Source: Polychytrium aggregatum
Lineage: Eukaryota > Chytridiomycota > Chytridiomycetes > Polychytriales
Length of the DNA stretch: 64,000 bases
NCBI RefSeq assembly: GCF_025602895.1
Contig: NW_026516217.1
Location: 620,001 to 684,000 of the forward strand
Direction: 5' to 3'
A program made the translations under genes and the position numbers. The notes under the pieces were generated by a model. That model was not told the DNA's origin and did no database searches. It was given only the letters and a program-made list of their open reading frames with translations. Shown here piece by piece: positions 14,039 to 26,823 of the stretch. Each line of letters starts with the position of its first letter. The stretch's first letter is position 1.

Positions 14039-14072
14039 GCCTCGATCGCTAGCTTTGTAAACGGCACTTGCG

Positions 14073-17000
14073 ATGGATCCTCCTGCGACTCCGAAGCTGC
14101 CCACCTCCCGACCACCGAAGGCTGAGCGCAAGCTATCGCCGCTGAATCCCTTTGCCTCGGTCTTTGGCTCCTCAAGCACCGACCATACAAAGGCTTCTAC
14201 GAGTTCAACCACGAGCTCTTCATCGGCATCAACGCCTGTATCAGCCCCGGCTCCAGCAACAGTAACAGCTTCAGCAACAGCTCCAGCTCCAGCTCCCGCT
14301 CATGATACCGCCCACAAGATTTCCTCGTTCTTTCACAGTTCCCACAAGGCTGCTCCGATAGAGCAGCCGGTGGATCATCCGCCTCCCACCCATCTTCCTC
14401 CAATTTCGCATACCACTGCATCGATGCGCGATGCCGCCCGGCTGCTGGGAACCGAAGTCAACACGCCTCCTCCCCGAAGCCATTCGCTCAACGCCATGGC
14501 CCCCGGCAAAAAGTCGCTGCTGAGCTCGGCTTCCACCACCACCACCACCACCAGCACCACCACCACGCCGAACTCGAGTTCGCTCGACGGCATCCAGCCT
14601 CTCGGGCCAGCTGCGGTCGAGCAGGCTACCGCCGGCTCTGCGCCGGTTGTCTCCGATGCTCCCAAGCCCGAGGCCATTCCCTTCAGTCGTCCAGCTGCAG
14701 ACCTCTCCTCTTCCTTGCTGTTCTCGACATCGCCGCCGTCTTACCATGGCCCATCGCCACTGCAAACCGAGGTCGACACCAGCTCGCCCAGCTCAGACGG
14801 TCGCCCGTCGCCCCGGCGCAGTGGCCACGGCAGCGACATGTTTGACCTGCCGTCGCCCAACAGCCGACGACCTCCGTCCGCTCGCAAGAGTCTCACCAAC
14901 TCAGACCTCAGGAATCCTGTTCGACCCGAGTCCTACAGCGATCTCAGCGCCTCGAACGCTGCTGCCGCTGTCACTGCGGCCGCAGCCGCAGCTGCCCAGT
15001 CTCAAATCTCCAAGCGTCGCTCTCTTGCCGATACCCTGCGAAAGGCAAGCAGGGTTCTTCCGGACCATGACGAACTGCTCTCGCAGCCAGCCATGCCAGG
15101 CACCGCGAGTGATCTTACGGGATCCGATGGTCCCGCAAAGTCCATTCCGATTCCCTCGAGTCGCCGGAGCAGCCGACACTCGATCGTCGCGACGCTTTCG
15201 GGACCCGAAGGCGACACTGGCAGTGGCTCGGACGATGCTTCTGTCGGCACCTCTCGTCGCTACAGCGGCGGGCCAACAAAGTTCCTGAGTCGCAAGGCTG
15301 GTTTCACACTCTCCCGAGAAAACAGCCTGAAAGGCACCAGCACAAGCGGCGACTCGCCCAGTAGGCGCGGCAGTGTCAAAATGGCCCGCCCGCGCGACCT
15401 GCCTGGAGATCCCAGTCGAGATGTCTCGGGCCGCGGCGATCCAACCCCGGGCTCCTTCGGCAGCAATCGCGATAGCATCTCGTCGATGATGCAGGCCCTC
15501 CGGCTCATTGCCGACGATGTCATCGCTGCCGAAGTGACTGACGACCCGCTGCAGAGCCGTTCGGGGACCAAGTCGCACCCGCGAGACTCGATCGACGGCA
15601 AAGCCGCCAACCACTATCGCAAGTCCACCTCGTCGCTGCCCAAACACATTCTCACGGCTTCGACGTCTCTCCCTGATCTGCCCAAATGGAGACACTCGTC
15701 GCCCCGACCATCATCACCAGTTCTGCTGAACCCACCGCCCTCCCAGATCAGCCCGATGCAGACCTCGACCGAACAGCTGGCCAAGCCCGGGGGTGCATCT
15801 GGCGCCGTCCCCGTTCCTGTCCCAACTGCGCCGCCGTTCAGATTCAGCCCTCACCTGCAGCCCCAACGACTGCGACCTTCGAGCGTCCACATCTCGTCCC
15901 GGATCTCGTTTGACTCGATATCGGATAAGGATGCCGCTCTGGCCTCAGGCATGTGCTCGCAGGACGAATCGTCCGGTAAGTCTGCTTGTAGTGTTGCTCT
16001 TCTCGTCGCCCAGCCACGCTCATTCCCGCATCCGCACTCACGCTCGCACTCATGCTCGCTCTGGGACCATAGTACGCGATGACGTCTCTCCAGAAAAGCT
16101 CGTTATGCCCTCTCCGTCAAAACCAGTTAGTGAAGGTACCCACTGCATGCGGCTCTATGGTCCATGGCTGCTGTCGCGATATGGTCCATGGCTGCCGTCA
16201 CGATATGGTCCATGGCTGCTGTTGCTTCATGATCCGCTGTCGCTCCCAACTGCATTCCTCGATTGCTTGTTCATCGTTTCATCCCTACATTCACAGTCGA
16301 GCCCCTTCGTGGCCGCCGCCCAAGAACCCTGACCTCAGCCTCCGATCGCCTGATTCCGGCATTGCAAAAACGGCGATCCACCCGCACGGCCGTCCCTGCC
16401 GATGCCGCATCATCAGCAACTGAATCCCCGACGCTGTCCGTCACCAACCAGCAGGACTATGAGGCTGCCCATCGGCTGCTGCACAAATCGCGACAGGTCA
16501 AGAACATGAAATGGAGGCCCCAGGCACCCATAGCCGTTTGGCCATCGTGGCAGGACGCCGTCCCCGCAGATGCAACCACATCCGCGCTCACGCGCCGCAT
16601 GCCATCGACCGTCACGAACTCTGGAGGATCGTCCAAGCTGACCTCGCCTGTCGTCAACTCGTTCCCATTCGCCTATGGCGATATCCGGCCCGCCAGCCCC
16701 ATGTTCCAGTTCGATGATTACCGCGACGACGCTCGAGCCATGGACATGGGCGATGCTGGCGACGATGCCGACGACGACGACGACGACACCGACAGCCGCT
16801 CATCATTCTCGACATCGTACTCGAGCAATCGGTTCACCCCCGCCACAATGTCGTCGCGGACGTTTTCTCCTCAGAAAAAGTACATTCGCGGCCCGCTGTC
16901 GATCTCAACATCCTACCGAGGTCAAGCCCCCAACAACGACCGCGACAATGTCACGAGTCCTGGCAGTCCTAGCAGTGTCGGCTCGGCTCGGCTGGATTCC

Positions 17001-20000
17001 TTGGGCACCTCTCATTCCCGCAAATCTCGGCCCGTACCTGGAAGGGATGGTCGCACCGACCGAAGCAGCACCAGCGGCATGCCGGGTCTCCATCGATCTC
17101 AGAGCGACGGCGACCTGTCGGAGTACCTCAAAGAGTTTAGCGAGCTCCGCCAGTCCCTCAGCGTCGCCAAGAATATCTGCAATACCGACCTCCAAAAGTT
17201 CATCTCGGAGCTGAATGAGTACGTCGAGCGCGGGCTGCGGAGCCAAAAGTCCTTCAGCCTGGGTGAAGCCTGGGTCGACCCCAACGCTGAATCGGCGACC
17301 ACGCATACCAGCAACCGTGCAAGCGTCGTGTCGCGCTCGCGAACCGAGTATTTCCATCGACGGGGATCGAGTTGGTCCATGAGCGGATTCCACACTCCAC
17401 CCCCCAGCTCGCCGCTCTCGGTGACAATGAATATCTCTGGCCGATCTCTCTCTGAAGCCGGAAAGGATGTCGCCCTGAGCGAAATGCCCTCGTTGCTGTC
17501 TCTCTCGAACGAGCCCACGTCGCTGTCGTCGCGTGGGCCTCAGGATCAGGCGAGCGAGGCCTCAGTCTCGTGCATTAATCTCACCGGAAGCCCGCAACTG
17601 CTCCCCGAGGGCGCGCAAGCCGTGCCTGAGAGCGCTCCGTCAGCGACCGCCTTGGCGCAGAAGCTCAATACCATCGAAGGTTTGTGTACCCGCTCGACCG
17701 AATGTGCCTGCCAAGAAGTAGTGGGGGCTCGCTCGAGAGCCGGTGTTGGGAGTCTTCGTGGCTGCTCGTTTGTGTCGCAACGGCAACCGCTCATGGTTGT
17801 ACTCGGCCGTCGGTTCTGTTTGCTGGTCGGTACCGGATCGAATGCCAACGCAACTCTAACTATGACTACCAACTTTGCTCCACAACCAACCGGGGCTCGC
17901 GTGCTGCATGATCTGGCCATGCGTGCAACATGCCTTGCCTGTCTTGCCTTGGGCTCCATCAGCCGGATACCCCAGTCGCTCGCCCCGCATCATCCCGACC
18001 AAGCTCAGCCAGTCTTTCACGCCGTCTAGCATACTCCCTCCAATGTCCGACGATGACTACCAAATATCGCCCTTCATAACGGCCCTGACGGAGCTGATCG
18101 CCATTGCCACGGACATCATCGACATGGACCTCGCCACCTTGATGATTCCCGGCACATGCAAGGACGTATACGACCGCATCCACACTCTGCGGAGTCTGTG
18201 GGACGCCAACCCGGAGTGGGATTGCAAAAAGTACATCATTCGGCTGCTTATCGTCTTTGCCAGCGTCGCTCGGCTGGTTGAGCACTTTGAAGAAGACGGC
18301 AAGGTCATCGGATACGTGACTCGCGCTAGCCAGACTGAACGCGGCCCATCCTCGGACAAGTACACCTCCCGAGGCGATCGCGCTGGATATCGAGCCAAGC
18401 CTGCGCGTGACGTCGGCATGGGCTTTGAAACCAGCGACGGCGATGAAACAGACATGACCAACACCGATACGGACAATGCTCTGTTTGAAGATACAGGGCG
18501 ATTCCCGGATGGATCGCGACCGCGGCGGGTCCACAATCAGCGCTCGTCGTTCCTGCAGTCTCAGTCAGACTTGAAGCGACAGTCCGTCTCGATGCTCCGC
18601 ACGCAGCCCAGTCAGATGTCGCTCATGTCCACTGTCAAGCCCGAGGAGCTGAGCTTGATGGAGCTGCGAGATGCCGCAAACGAATCGCAGAGCCTGAACG
18701 TTCTGATGGAAGTCGGCATCGATGGCGTCGTCACCTACATCAGCCCGGTGTGCAAGCTTGTGTTTGAATACGAGATTACAGAGATTGTCGGCGTCGAGCG
18801 CATCCCGTTCCTCCTGGACGACGACAAAAGCATTCTCCTGGACGCCACCGTGAGTCTCTCGCTGGGAGACCAATCCGACGCGAGCGAAATCCAGTTCAAG
18901 GCGCGGCGCGCGGACGGCCGCATGCTGCAGATGGAAGGCAAGGGCATGATTCTCTACGAGCGCGGCACCGATCTCAAGAAAAGTGCCATTTGGATCGTGC
19001 GCCCGACCGGTCTGCTCGGCGACGAATGGAACGACATCCACTCATCCGACAGCGAGGACTATGACAATTACATTCCCTATGACACCGACTCGGACTATGC
19101 CGAGTCAGCCCCCGAGGCCGAAAGCCCCAAGGCTGTGGTGTCGCCCAAGCCGGCCGATTTGCCCGACTCCTCCCTGTGTCTGCCGGCCGCCAGAATCGAG
19201 TCGAAGGATTCGTTGAGTCCGGCAACAGTCCCTCAGCTGCAGGTTGATCCTCCGTCACCAAGCCGTGACGACCTGGTGCACGAAACGCAGTCGGACACAT
19301 CTTCCCTGGAGAGCACCACCATCAGCCTCGTGCTGTGTCATATCTGCGAGCGGTCCGTGCCTGCACCCCTGTTCGAAGAGCATACCTCGATTTGCTCGGA
19401 GGTCCACCGCGTCGAGATGGACACTGTTCTCCTGAACGACCAGATCAAGGACCTCAAGAGCGAATGTGCCAACCAGAAGAAGGCTCTCCTATCCGAAAAG
19501 GAAAAGGCTCAAGCCGACCTCGCCGAGCTCGAAAAGACAAGCCCCCGCCGCAGCGTCCTCGAGAGGAGCGACCATTACTCGTACATTTCGTTCCTGTTCC
19601 GCCTGATCCAGCACTTGACCGATATGACGGATGCCATCGAGCGCTCTCTCAGCGTGCCGATGCCGAACGCGCTTGATCCTGCCGAACCCTCGCCACCACT
19701 GCCGACCGAGGCGGACGCTACCGAGACACAGGCTAATGAGCCGGAGAACGCCAATTCCGGCGCTGCTGCTGTTAACGCCCGCAGACAGAGCGTGTGGATT
19801 TGCCCGCCTGGCACCGAGTTCCAGCCACTGGACATTTCCAAACTGGCCTCCACCAACTTTTCCAATATCTTCATGACCGAAGAGGCCTCCAACCTCGACT
19901 CTGTTGTTGTGGAGCTCGGGTATTCAATCTACGAGCTCAGCAAGGAGGTCGAGGTCCTGACGACCCGCAAGCGCGACAACATCGAGAAGATGAAGTCGGA

Positions 20001-23000
20001 CTCGGCTCGGTATCGCGAGTCGGTCGAACGCGAGGAACAGATGAAGTTTGAGCTGGGCGTGGAGGCGGGTGCCCTCAAGGATGCCTGGGAACTTGCCTCG
20101 GGCCAAGACGACGACCTTGCCCAGGACGATGAGGCCGACTCGTCGGACTCGATCAAGTCCGAGGGTGCTGGCTCTGTTACAAGCAAGGACGGCGCCAGCT
20201 ACCCTGCCGAATCTCGTTCGGATGTCGTGGAGGATGGCGCAAACCCGGTCGCTCCTTTGCCAGCGACCGAGAGTGCTCTGGCCCACCAGACTGCTTCAAA
20301 GGCTGGTTTGCTGCCGGCTGTGGATCCGACCTCAACTTTGGCAAACCCCGTCCCGATTGCAATCACAGCCCCGGTAGTCACCCCGGCCCCCACAGTACTA
20401 CCTGCCCTACCCCTGGCTCCAGTTCCAGCCGCGGGCTCGGCTCTTGCCTTGGCCGCGTCGACTAGCTCGACCAAGATTCACCCCCCAGGCTTGAGCTCCG
20501 TGGCTGAGACAGCTACGACTCTGCCCCCACTATCATCATCCATTCCGTTCCCGATTTCCATCACAGCATCCGCCGCCGCCGTCTCCACAAGCAAACCCCC
20601 TGCCCCCCACAACACCACGCCTACAGTAACAGCCGCAGAGGGTGATATTGCACAGTCGGGACTCTCTGGCGCCGACAAGTCCGCCAACCCTCCGACCGAG
20701 CACGCCCCAGAAAACACACCAAGATCGCTCGGCCGACGAAAGACCAAGCCGGCAGAGGAGACCCACGAGCGCATCGAAGCCACAAAGCTGGTCGCTGCCA
20801 TCGTCAGCAGCGGCAACAGCACGCAGCAGAAGCTGGGCCTACCGCGCTCGCGCATGTTTGTCAGCACAAATCGCACCATGGATGTCGAAGTCATCACCTC
20901 GCCGCACACAACCACGCCCAAGCGAACCAGCAAGCTCGCTGCCTTTCTTGGATCGAGCAGCTCGCTCAACATCCCCCGGAGCGACCACAGCTCCCCGACT
21001 CGAGATATGCTCGACTCTGCCCTTCCTTCACCATCGGCGGCGCTTCTCGGCACCTCCTTTGGAAGCACCTCGTCCATCCCAACACAGCGGAGTGTGCCCA
21101 GCATCAAGGACTATGAGATCGTCAAGCCCATCTCCAAAGGAGCCTTTGGATCTGTGTATCTGGCGCGCAAGAAGATCACGGGCGACTACTATGCAATCAA
21201 GGTGCTGAAAAAGGCCGATATGATTGCCAAGAACCAGGTTATGAATATCAAGGCTGAGCGAATGATCCTTACCCAACTCGATAGTCCGTATGTAGTCAAG
21301 CTTTACTACAGCTTCCAGAGCAAAGATAACCTATATCTTGTAATGGAGTATCTCAACGGCGGCGATCTGGCGGCCCTCATCAAGAACTCGGGCTCTCTGG
21401 ACGAGAAGTGGGCCAAGCAGTACATTGCCGAGGTCGTGCTTGGCCTGGAGTTTCTGCACTCGCGCGGCATTGTCCATCGGTAGGTGCTTTTTGGATCGCC
21501 GGGCGGCCAAGAGTCTTTGTGCCGTGCAGCGTAGAATGCAGCGCGATGCTGGTGATGATACCATGCTGCCTTAATCGCCGGGTCGGACTGAACGGGAGAC
21601 TTGTTGCGGACCAGTCGCGCTAACAGATTCACATCTCTCACCCAGCGATCTCAAGCCCGACAATCTTCTGATCGATCAAAGCGGCCATGTCAAGCTGACC
21701 GATTTTGGTCTTTCCCGAGTCGGTTTCCTCGGACGGCGCGCTCGAGGCGTCTGCGACAATGTCTGGAACTCGTCGTCGCCCGCGATGGACCGCACGCTTT
21801 CAAGCAACAGCCTCGGACCCGCCGCATTCATGTCGCCTGTGCTGTCTCCAGCCAAGCTGCCAATCTCGATGTCATCGACGCCCGTCACGCAGCTCATGCA
21901 ACCGGCTCAGTCAATGCTCTCGTCCGTCATCGCGCAGCCGCAGATGTCGGCCAGTCCGCTCAAGGCAGCGGACTATCTCCTCAACTCCCCAGCCAACTCA
22001 TACATGAAGGCCCACAGCCGACGGTCGTCTGTGGCTTCAACAATGTCGATCGGCTCGATAGACTGGCCTTCGAATGCCGGCACAGGCATGATCGGCAGTC
22101 GCCTGGCGGAGCAGCCGGATGACCCCAAAGACAAGCGCTTTGTCGGAACGCCTGACTATTTGGCGCCAGAGAGCATTCTTGGTCTCGGACAAGATGCCTC
22201 GGTCGACTGGGTAAGCTTTAGGGCCACTCATATTGTGGTGGCCTGCTTCTTCTGCGACAGCACCTTGTCCCGATGCTGCAGAGTGCTCGTGCGATCCGAC
22301 GTAGCCGTGTCTGACAGGAGCTGTTCTAACGACTCCCGTGCTGTTGATCTGCCCCGACGCGGCCCCTTTCTCATGGCATAGTGGGCACTCGGTGTTATTC
22401 TCTACGAATTCCTGTTTGGGCTTCCGCCGTTCCACGCGCCATCTCCGACCGAGGTGTTCGCCAATATTCTTGCACGCTCGATCGACTGGATGGAAGACTC
22501 GGTCGACATCTCTCCCGAAGCGCGCGATCTGATGGAGCGGCTGATGTGCACGGAGATTGAGTCCCGTCTCGGCACCCACGGCTCGCAAGAGGTCCGAGCG
22601 CATCCGTGGTTCCATGACATCGATTGGGAGAAGCTCGAGCACGCCGAGGCCAACTTTGTGCCGAAGCCTTCCAACCCCGAAGACACGGACTACTTTGACG
22701 ATCGTGGTGCCGGCACCAAGAAGCCAAGCGATGTGGACGCCGAGGACCAAGCCAAGCCCGGAGTAGGCCCAGCAGAGGAGCGCGTCGATCTGGAGCTGAC
22801 CGAGAGGGTGATTCCCAAGGATGAAGAGACGACACAAGACGACGCCCCTGGCGAGGAGAAGCCCGACTTTGGCGAGTTTGTCTACAAGAACCTGCCGCTG
22901 CTCGAGAAAGCCAACAGCGATCTGGTCAAGAAGATCCGGTCAGACATGGAGATCAAGACGGAACGTGCTCGCACAAAGTCGCTTTCTGGCGCCTCGAATC

Positions 23001-24058
23001 TGCCGAGCCGCCTCACGCTTCCGCGGGCCTCCCCTCTCGAGCCTGTGGCCCGTCTGCCGCCCCGAGCCGATTCCAAGGAGGGGCTTGAGCCCGAAACATC
23101 TGTGAAAGCACCGTCGTCGCCCAAAATGGAGCTGCTCGATGCCACGGTCCATGGGAGCACCTCGGATCTCTTTGGAAACGGAGCCGTCGGCACTCCGCTG
23201 AAGGTCAAGCAGCGGCTTATGGAGCAGCCCCGACGCAACTCCCTGCCGTCCAGACTGAGGACACAGTCGCTTGGGTCAGCCAGCGGCGCACCTTCGAACC
23301 TGGGGTTGCGCACCGAGACGCCCAACAGACTCTTTGAGACCTCCTCGGTTACGTCGGCTCGGTTCCCTGTCCTGGAGGCGCGCGAAAGCGAGCGTGATGC
23401 TGCAAGCTCGCCCCACCAGATGTACCTGAGTCAGGCCAAGCAGCACATTCTGCATACCAAGAGCAGCATGTCCGACATGGAGAGCGGCGTTGCGAGCTCG
23501 GCGACTTTCCAGTCCGGAGGCTCGAGCACCCGCGCCTCGCTGACTTCGCAGAACAGTGGATTGCTCCCTGCCCGCGGGTTCGATGCGCTGGTCGTCGACG
23601 ACAACCCCGTGAGCTGCAAGATCCTGGAAGGACTCCTCTCCAAGTTTAATGGCCGCTGCGTGATGGTCTACAACGGCGAGGAGGCGCTCCGGTGTGTGAT
23701 GGGCGACGTCAGATTCGACATCATCTTCATGGACATCGAAATGCCAATCGGTAAGCATGACGGGCAAGTGGGAGAGGCCGTGGTGTCTGTCGCTGCGGAC
23801 AGAATGCAGTGCAGCAGCCAAACTCACGCCATCGTTACGCAACATCTTCCAGTGGACGGAGAGCTTGCTGCCCGCATGATCAAAACCACCAACAACGTCA
23901 ACCAGTCCACTCCCGTCGTCGGGGTTACTTCGGGCAACGTGAGCACCGCCGCCTCCCAGAACTTTGACTTTTGCATCTCCAAACCCGTGACGAAGGAAAG
24001 TCTGCTGAATGTTCTCGGCTCGCTGTTGAGCGAGCGAGACAGCACAAACTCGTTGTAG
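14073..24058 (+). CDS. RIM15: RIM15-like giant protein kinase (PAS, zinc-finger-like, AGC kinase, response-regulator receiver)
   Basis: Rim15-type kinases control entry into quiescence and nutrient responses downstream of TOR/PKA. Seven exons (14073-15975, 16094-16135, 16339-17679, 17963-21479, 21646-22210, 22382-23750, 23853-24058) join in phase to about 2980 residues. The N-terminal ~1000 residues are Ser/Thr/Pro-rich. A conserved helical region follows ([39 protein letters not shown]). The PAS domain is near 1325-1445 ([15 protein letters not shown]). A CxxC...HxxxxC element is near 1553 ([16 protein letters not shown]). The AGC kinase begins near 2145: [26 protein letters not shown] split by an intron, TDFGLSR, an insert of about 130 residues, then [10 protein letters not shown] and [12 protein letters not shown]. 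The receiver is near 2857-2975, with DD (LVVDDNP), phospho-acceptor Asp (IIFMDIEMP), Thr/Ser (VGVTSG) and Lys (ISKPV) all present. Exon 2 (42 nt) and the join at 17679/17963 are the weakest points: the N-terminal third could be a separate gene, with the kinase gene starting at ATG 18043. Confidence 0.86.
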
Positions 24059-24728
24059 GGCAATCACCGTGTGCGCCAGCCTGCACCCCCAGACGCAGTG
24101 CTGCCGAATGGCCTGCCCCGCCTCCTCGATGGCACTCATGTCTTTGCGTTGGTCAAGCGGCATCGGCTTTGCTCCCTTCCCCTCCCCGCTGAGCACCCTT
24201 CCTTACTACCTCTCACATACTATATCCCATCGAGCTGCCGTTTTTTGCTTGTCTTGTCCTCTCTTTCTCTCTCTTTCCTTCTCTCCTTCCTTTACTGTGC
24301 TTTTTGATTCACCTGCTTGTTTCCGTCCGCCCAAACGCGATCCCATTTGTCTGTCTTTGCCCCCCTCGTTGATGTGTTTTTACCGCGCTCACAAAATGAA
24401 AAATAGGGGCACCCCAGAGTCCCGAGATGGCTACCAAGGCTCCGCGCGCAACATGTCGTGCTGCTGATTTGACCGCAGCCTGGGCGTGGTAAGGAGTATT
24501 GGCGTGTTTGTATTTCCTGAAGCCACCTTACTCAGTATTTTATGGCCGAATCGGGCCCATCCTTGGCTGACACGATGGCGGGCCAGGGTGAAATATTCTG
24601 GCGAGTGTATAGGGAGAAGCATATGCCAAGTCCAACGAAACGGAAATAAGGCATTGCGATCTTTGCAGACAAACTGTATACTGGGAGGGAGGGACCTGGC
24701 AGAAGCTCTCCCACGATCACGCCACTGC
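24059..24728. other. Intergenic region between convergent RIM15-like and SLC35F6-like genes
   Basis: This 670-bp region contains a strongly pyrimidine-rich tract at about 24165-24330 (CTCTTTCTCTCTCTTTCC type), which is presumably RIM15 3' UTR. No gene is seen. Open frames here have no recognisable product. Confidence 0.6.
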
Positions 24729-26433
24729 TCAGTCGGAGTGGCTCTCATGGCCGCTGCCGAGGAAGGGCAGCTGAACGACGTCATTGAACACAAATGTGCT
24801 GTTTGGCAGGGGATGGTTTGGTACGCAGGGTCAGTGCCGGATGCTGATGGTTTCGCCGGCGCCGATGAGCATGCAAGCACATTGCCCACACCAGAGCAAG
24901 CAAGTGCATCAGTCCAAGATCTCGCATGGAGCCACGAGCAGGATAACATACCCGTAGATCAAGACAATGAATCCCAAGACCTGCAGCCACTTGAAGCTCT
25001 CCCAGCCAAGAGCCAAGCTCACAATCCAGATGAACAGCGTGCTGTTGGGCCCATATACACAACGTCAGCGAATCAGTCTCTGATGCCAGAGGCACTTCAG
25101 GTGTACTCACATCCTGGCGGATGCGACAACGGGGGCGTGCACAGGAGCATTCAAAGAGGGAGGCGGGGGGCGGGACAGGCAGACACAGGGCAGCTTTTTG
25201 GCGCACAGCACAGGCCGCATCTCGATCATCCAGCTCACCGGCAAGTGTCGATCGTGGATCGCGAGGTGGCGCTGAGGGTCTTGGTCACCGAGAGACCAAA
25301 CCAGTTGAAGAAGGCAATCGAAAAGATGATACCGACGGCGGCAGTGAGAACGGCCGGGGTGCCAAAGACCTGCTGGTATCCAACGGGCAGATCGAAAAAG
25401 TTGCCGGGAGGACCGCTCTTGCCGATGGTGTAGTAGAGGATGGGCATGAGACCCAGGGTTGTGACGAAGCCAAAGGTGCCCTCCAAGCCGACGGCCTTGA
25501 GCGCCGGGACCTCAAACGAGCTCATAATCTTCTCTTCGATCACAAACTGAGTTGCCGTGAAGATCTGGGCAAAGACAACGAGGAAGAAGCCCAGCCAGGA
25601 TCCGGACACGCGCTCGCCATCGAGGATGCTGCTTGCTCCGACCAAGCCAACGCCGATGAAGACCAAGCAGAGGGCAATCCATCGGTGGAGGGGGTGACGG
25701 TGGCCCAGGAACAGAACAGAGAACGTTCCGGTAAACAGAACGACGGATCCACGGAGCATCTGGTAGACCGATGCCGAGATGTAGATGAGGCCGACACTCA
25801 TCAGGGTGGTTGATGTCATGTCACAGAGGGTTGGGAGCCAAAGCAAGAAGTTCTGCCAGCCCGTCATGGCAGGCGCAGGGGCAGCGCCGTCCTCGTGGGC
25901 GCTGATCAGGGGAGTAGACTCGCCAGCGGCAGAGGTGCCCACGACTCCTGCCTCTTCGTGGTCATCGGGATGGATGATGGACGAATGCGACGAGACCGCG
26001 GGCGAAGACTTGGCGGACTCGGAGTACAGACTGATGTAGTAGACCAGAAGACACAGAGCCTCGCCGATGAACATATTCAGCGTCTACATCGCACACGGCA
26101 GACAGAGGGAGGTTGCGGAACAATGGCGGTTAGATCGGCAGCGCGAGCCAAGGATCGGTCACGGACGATCAGCAACAGTCGAGGAAATCACCAGCATTGA
26201 CTGCCGATGGAGTCTGTCGGCCACAGCTCTTGCTGCTGCACAGCATGCCCACGCATCGCGAGGAGACGGACCTGCCAGATGGGCTGCTCAAAGTACTTTC
26301 GCTGGGACGCATCGGGGTCGTCGCAATTCTCGACGCACTGCAGAACCTGGTACTTGTTCAGGATGGTGTTCACCGTGCCGGTGAAGAGCATGCCCGCAAC
26401 GAGGGCATAGACAAAGACGGACGAGGACGGCAT
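24729..26433 (-). CDS. SLC35F6-like multi-pass solute carrier (drug/metabolite transporter superfamily)
   Basis: This is a membrane protein of the SLC35F6/CRT-like branch of the DMT superfamily; the substrate is unknown. Animal SLC35F6 is reported in lysosomes and mitochondria. Four exons (26433-26272, 26083-25239, 25041-24952, 24798-24729) join in phase to 388 residues. TM1 is followed by NTILNKYQ. TM2 begins MFIGEALCLLVYYI, then a polar loop of about 55 residues (near 70-125). Further hydrophobic segments include LLWLPTLCDMTSTTLMSVGL, the family pattern YQMLRGSVVLFTGTFSVLFL, WIALCLVFIGVGLVG, the QFVIEEKI motif and FNWFGLSVTKTLSATSRSTI. The last two exons give TLFIWIVSLALGWESFKW, which matches human SLC35F6 across the splice (CR/TLFIW). 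The first 390 bp upstream are shared with the divergent acyltransferase gene. Confidence 0.9.
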
Positions 26434-26823
26434 GGCGTCGAGTGTGCAGCAGCGGCGGTGTGAAAGCGGGACGGAGGCGATGGATGTGATAGATGCGATG
26501 GATGGGTGGGCGGGAGGTGGATGGAGACGGATGACGCAGCCGGACAACGGCCGGGGCTGGTGACGGGTCACCTGGCCGCGGAGCCGATGTCTCCGACCAC
26601 GTGCAAGCATCTGCTGCGCATGCGCAGTCGTGGCGCGGCGACAAGCGAGACGAAGCGAGACGAAGCGAGGCGCGGCGAGGCGCGGCGAGACGAGAACGTG
26701 TCCGATTTATCTCCCACTATCAATTTACTCCGGCCCCTCGCGGCTGCTCATCTCGACATCCATCTGGACATTGGCCTCGACATTGCGTCCTGCCGGGCTC
26801 TGCTACCACTGCCGCTGCTCGCC
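26434..26823. promoter_or_regulatory. Divergent promoter region, SLC35F6-like (-) / LPLAT (+)
   Basis: 390 bp separate two divergent start codons. The region carries a GCGAGACGAA / GCGCGGCGAG purine-rich repeat at about 26638-26692 and a GATGGATG-type repeat at 26478-26525. No TATA element is obvious. That these bases act as a shared promoter is inferred from the arrangement. Confidence 0.5.

Larger units (their letters stand above)
12599..14072. other. Long intergenic region SER1 to RIM15-like gene
   Basis: This 1.47-kb stretch has no supported gene. It holds an AG-rich tract near 12665-12700, an 18-bp tandem repeat (12899-12955) and a 13-bp tandem repeat (13970-14038). Several open frames of 100-285 codons cross it on both strands, but their products are compositionally biased and unlike any family I recognise. 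Its 3' part is presumably the RIM15 promoter and leader. Confidence 0.55.

Noticed and set aside
18043-24058. Alternative model: kinase gene starting at ATG 18043, separate from the 14073-17679 frame
   Set aside because: Not excluded, but the upstream frame ends at a GT donor in phase with an acceptor at 17962 and has no stop of its own near a plausible 3' end, so a single gene is preferred.
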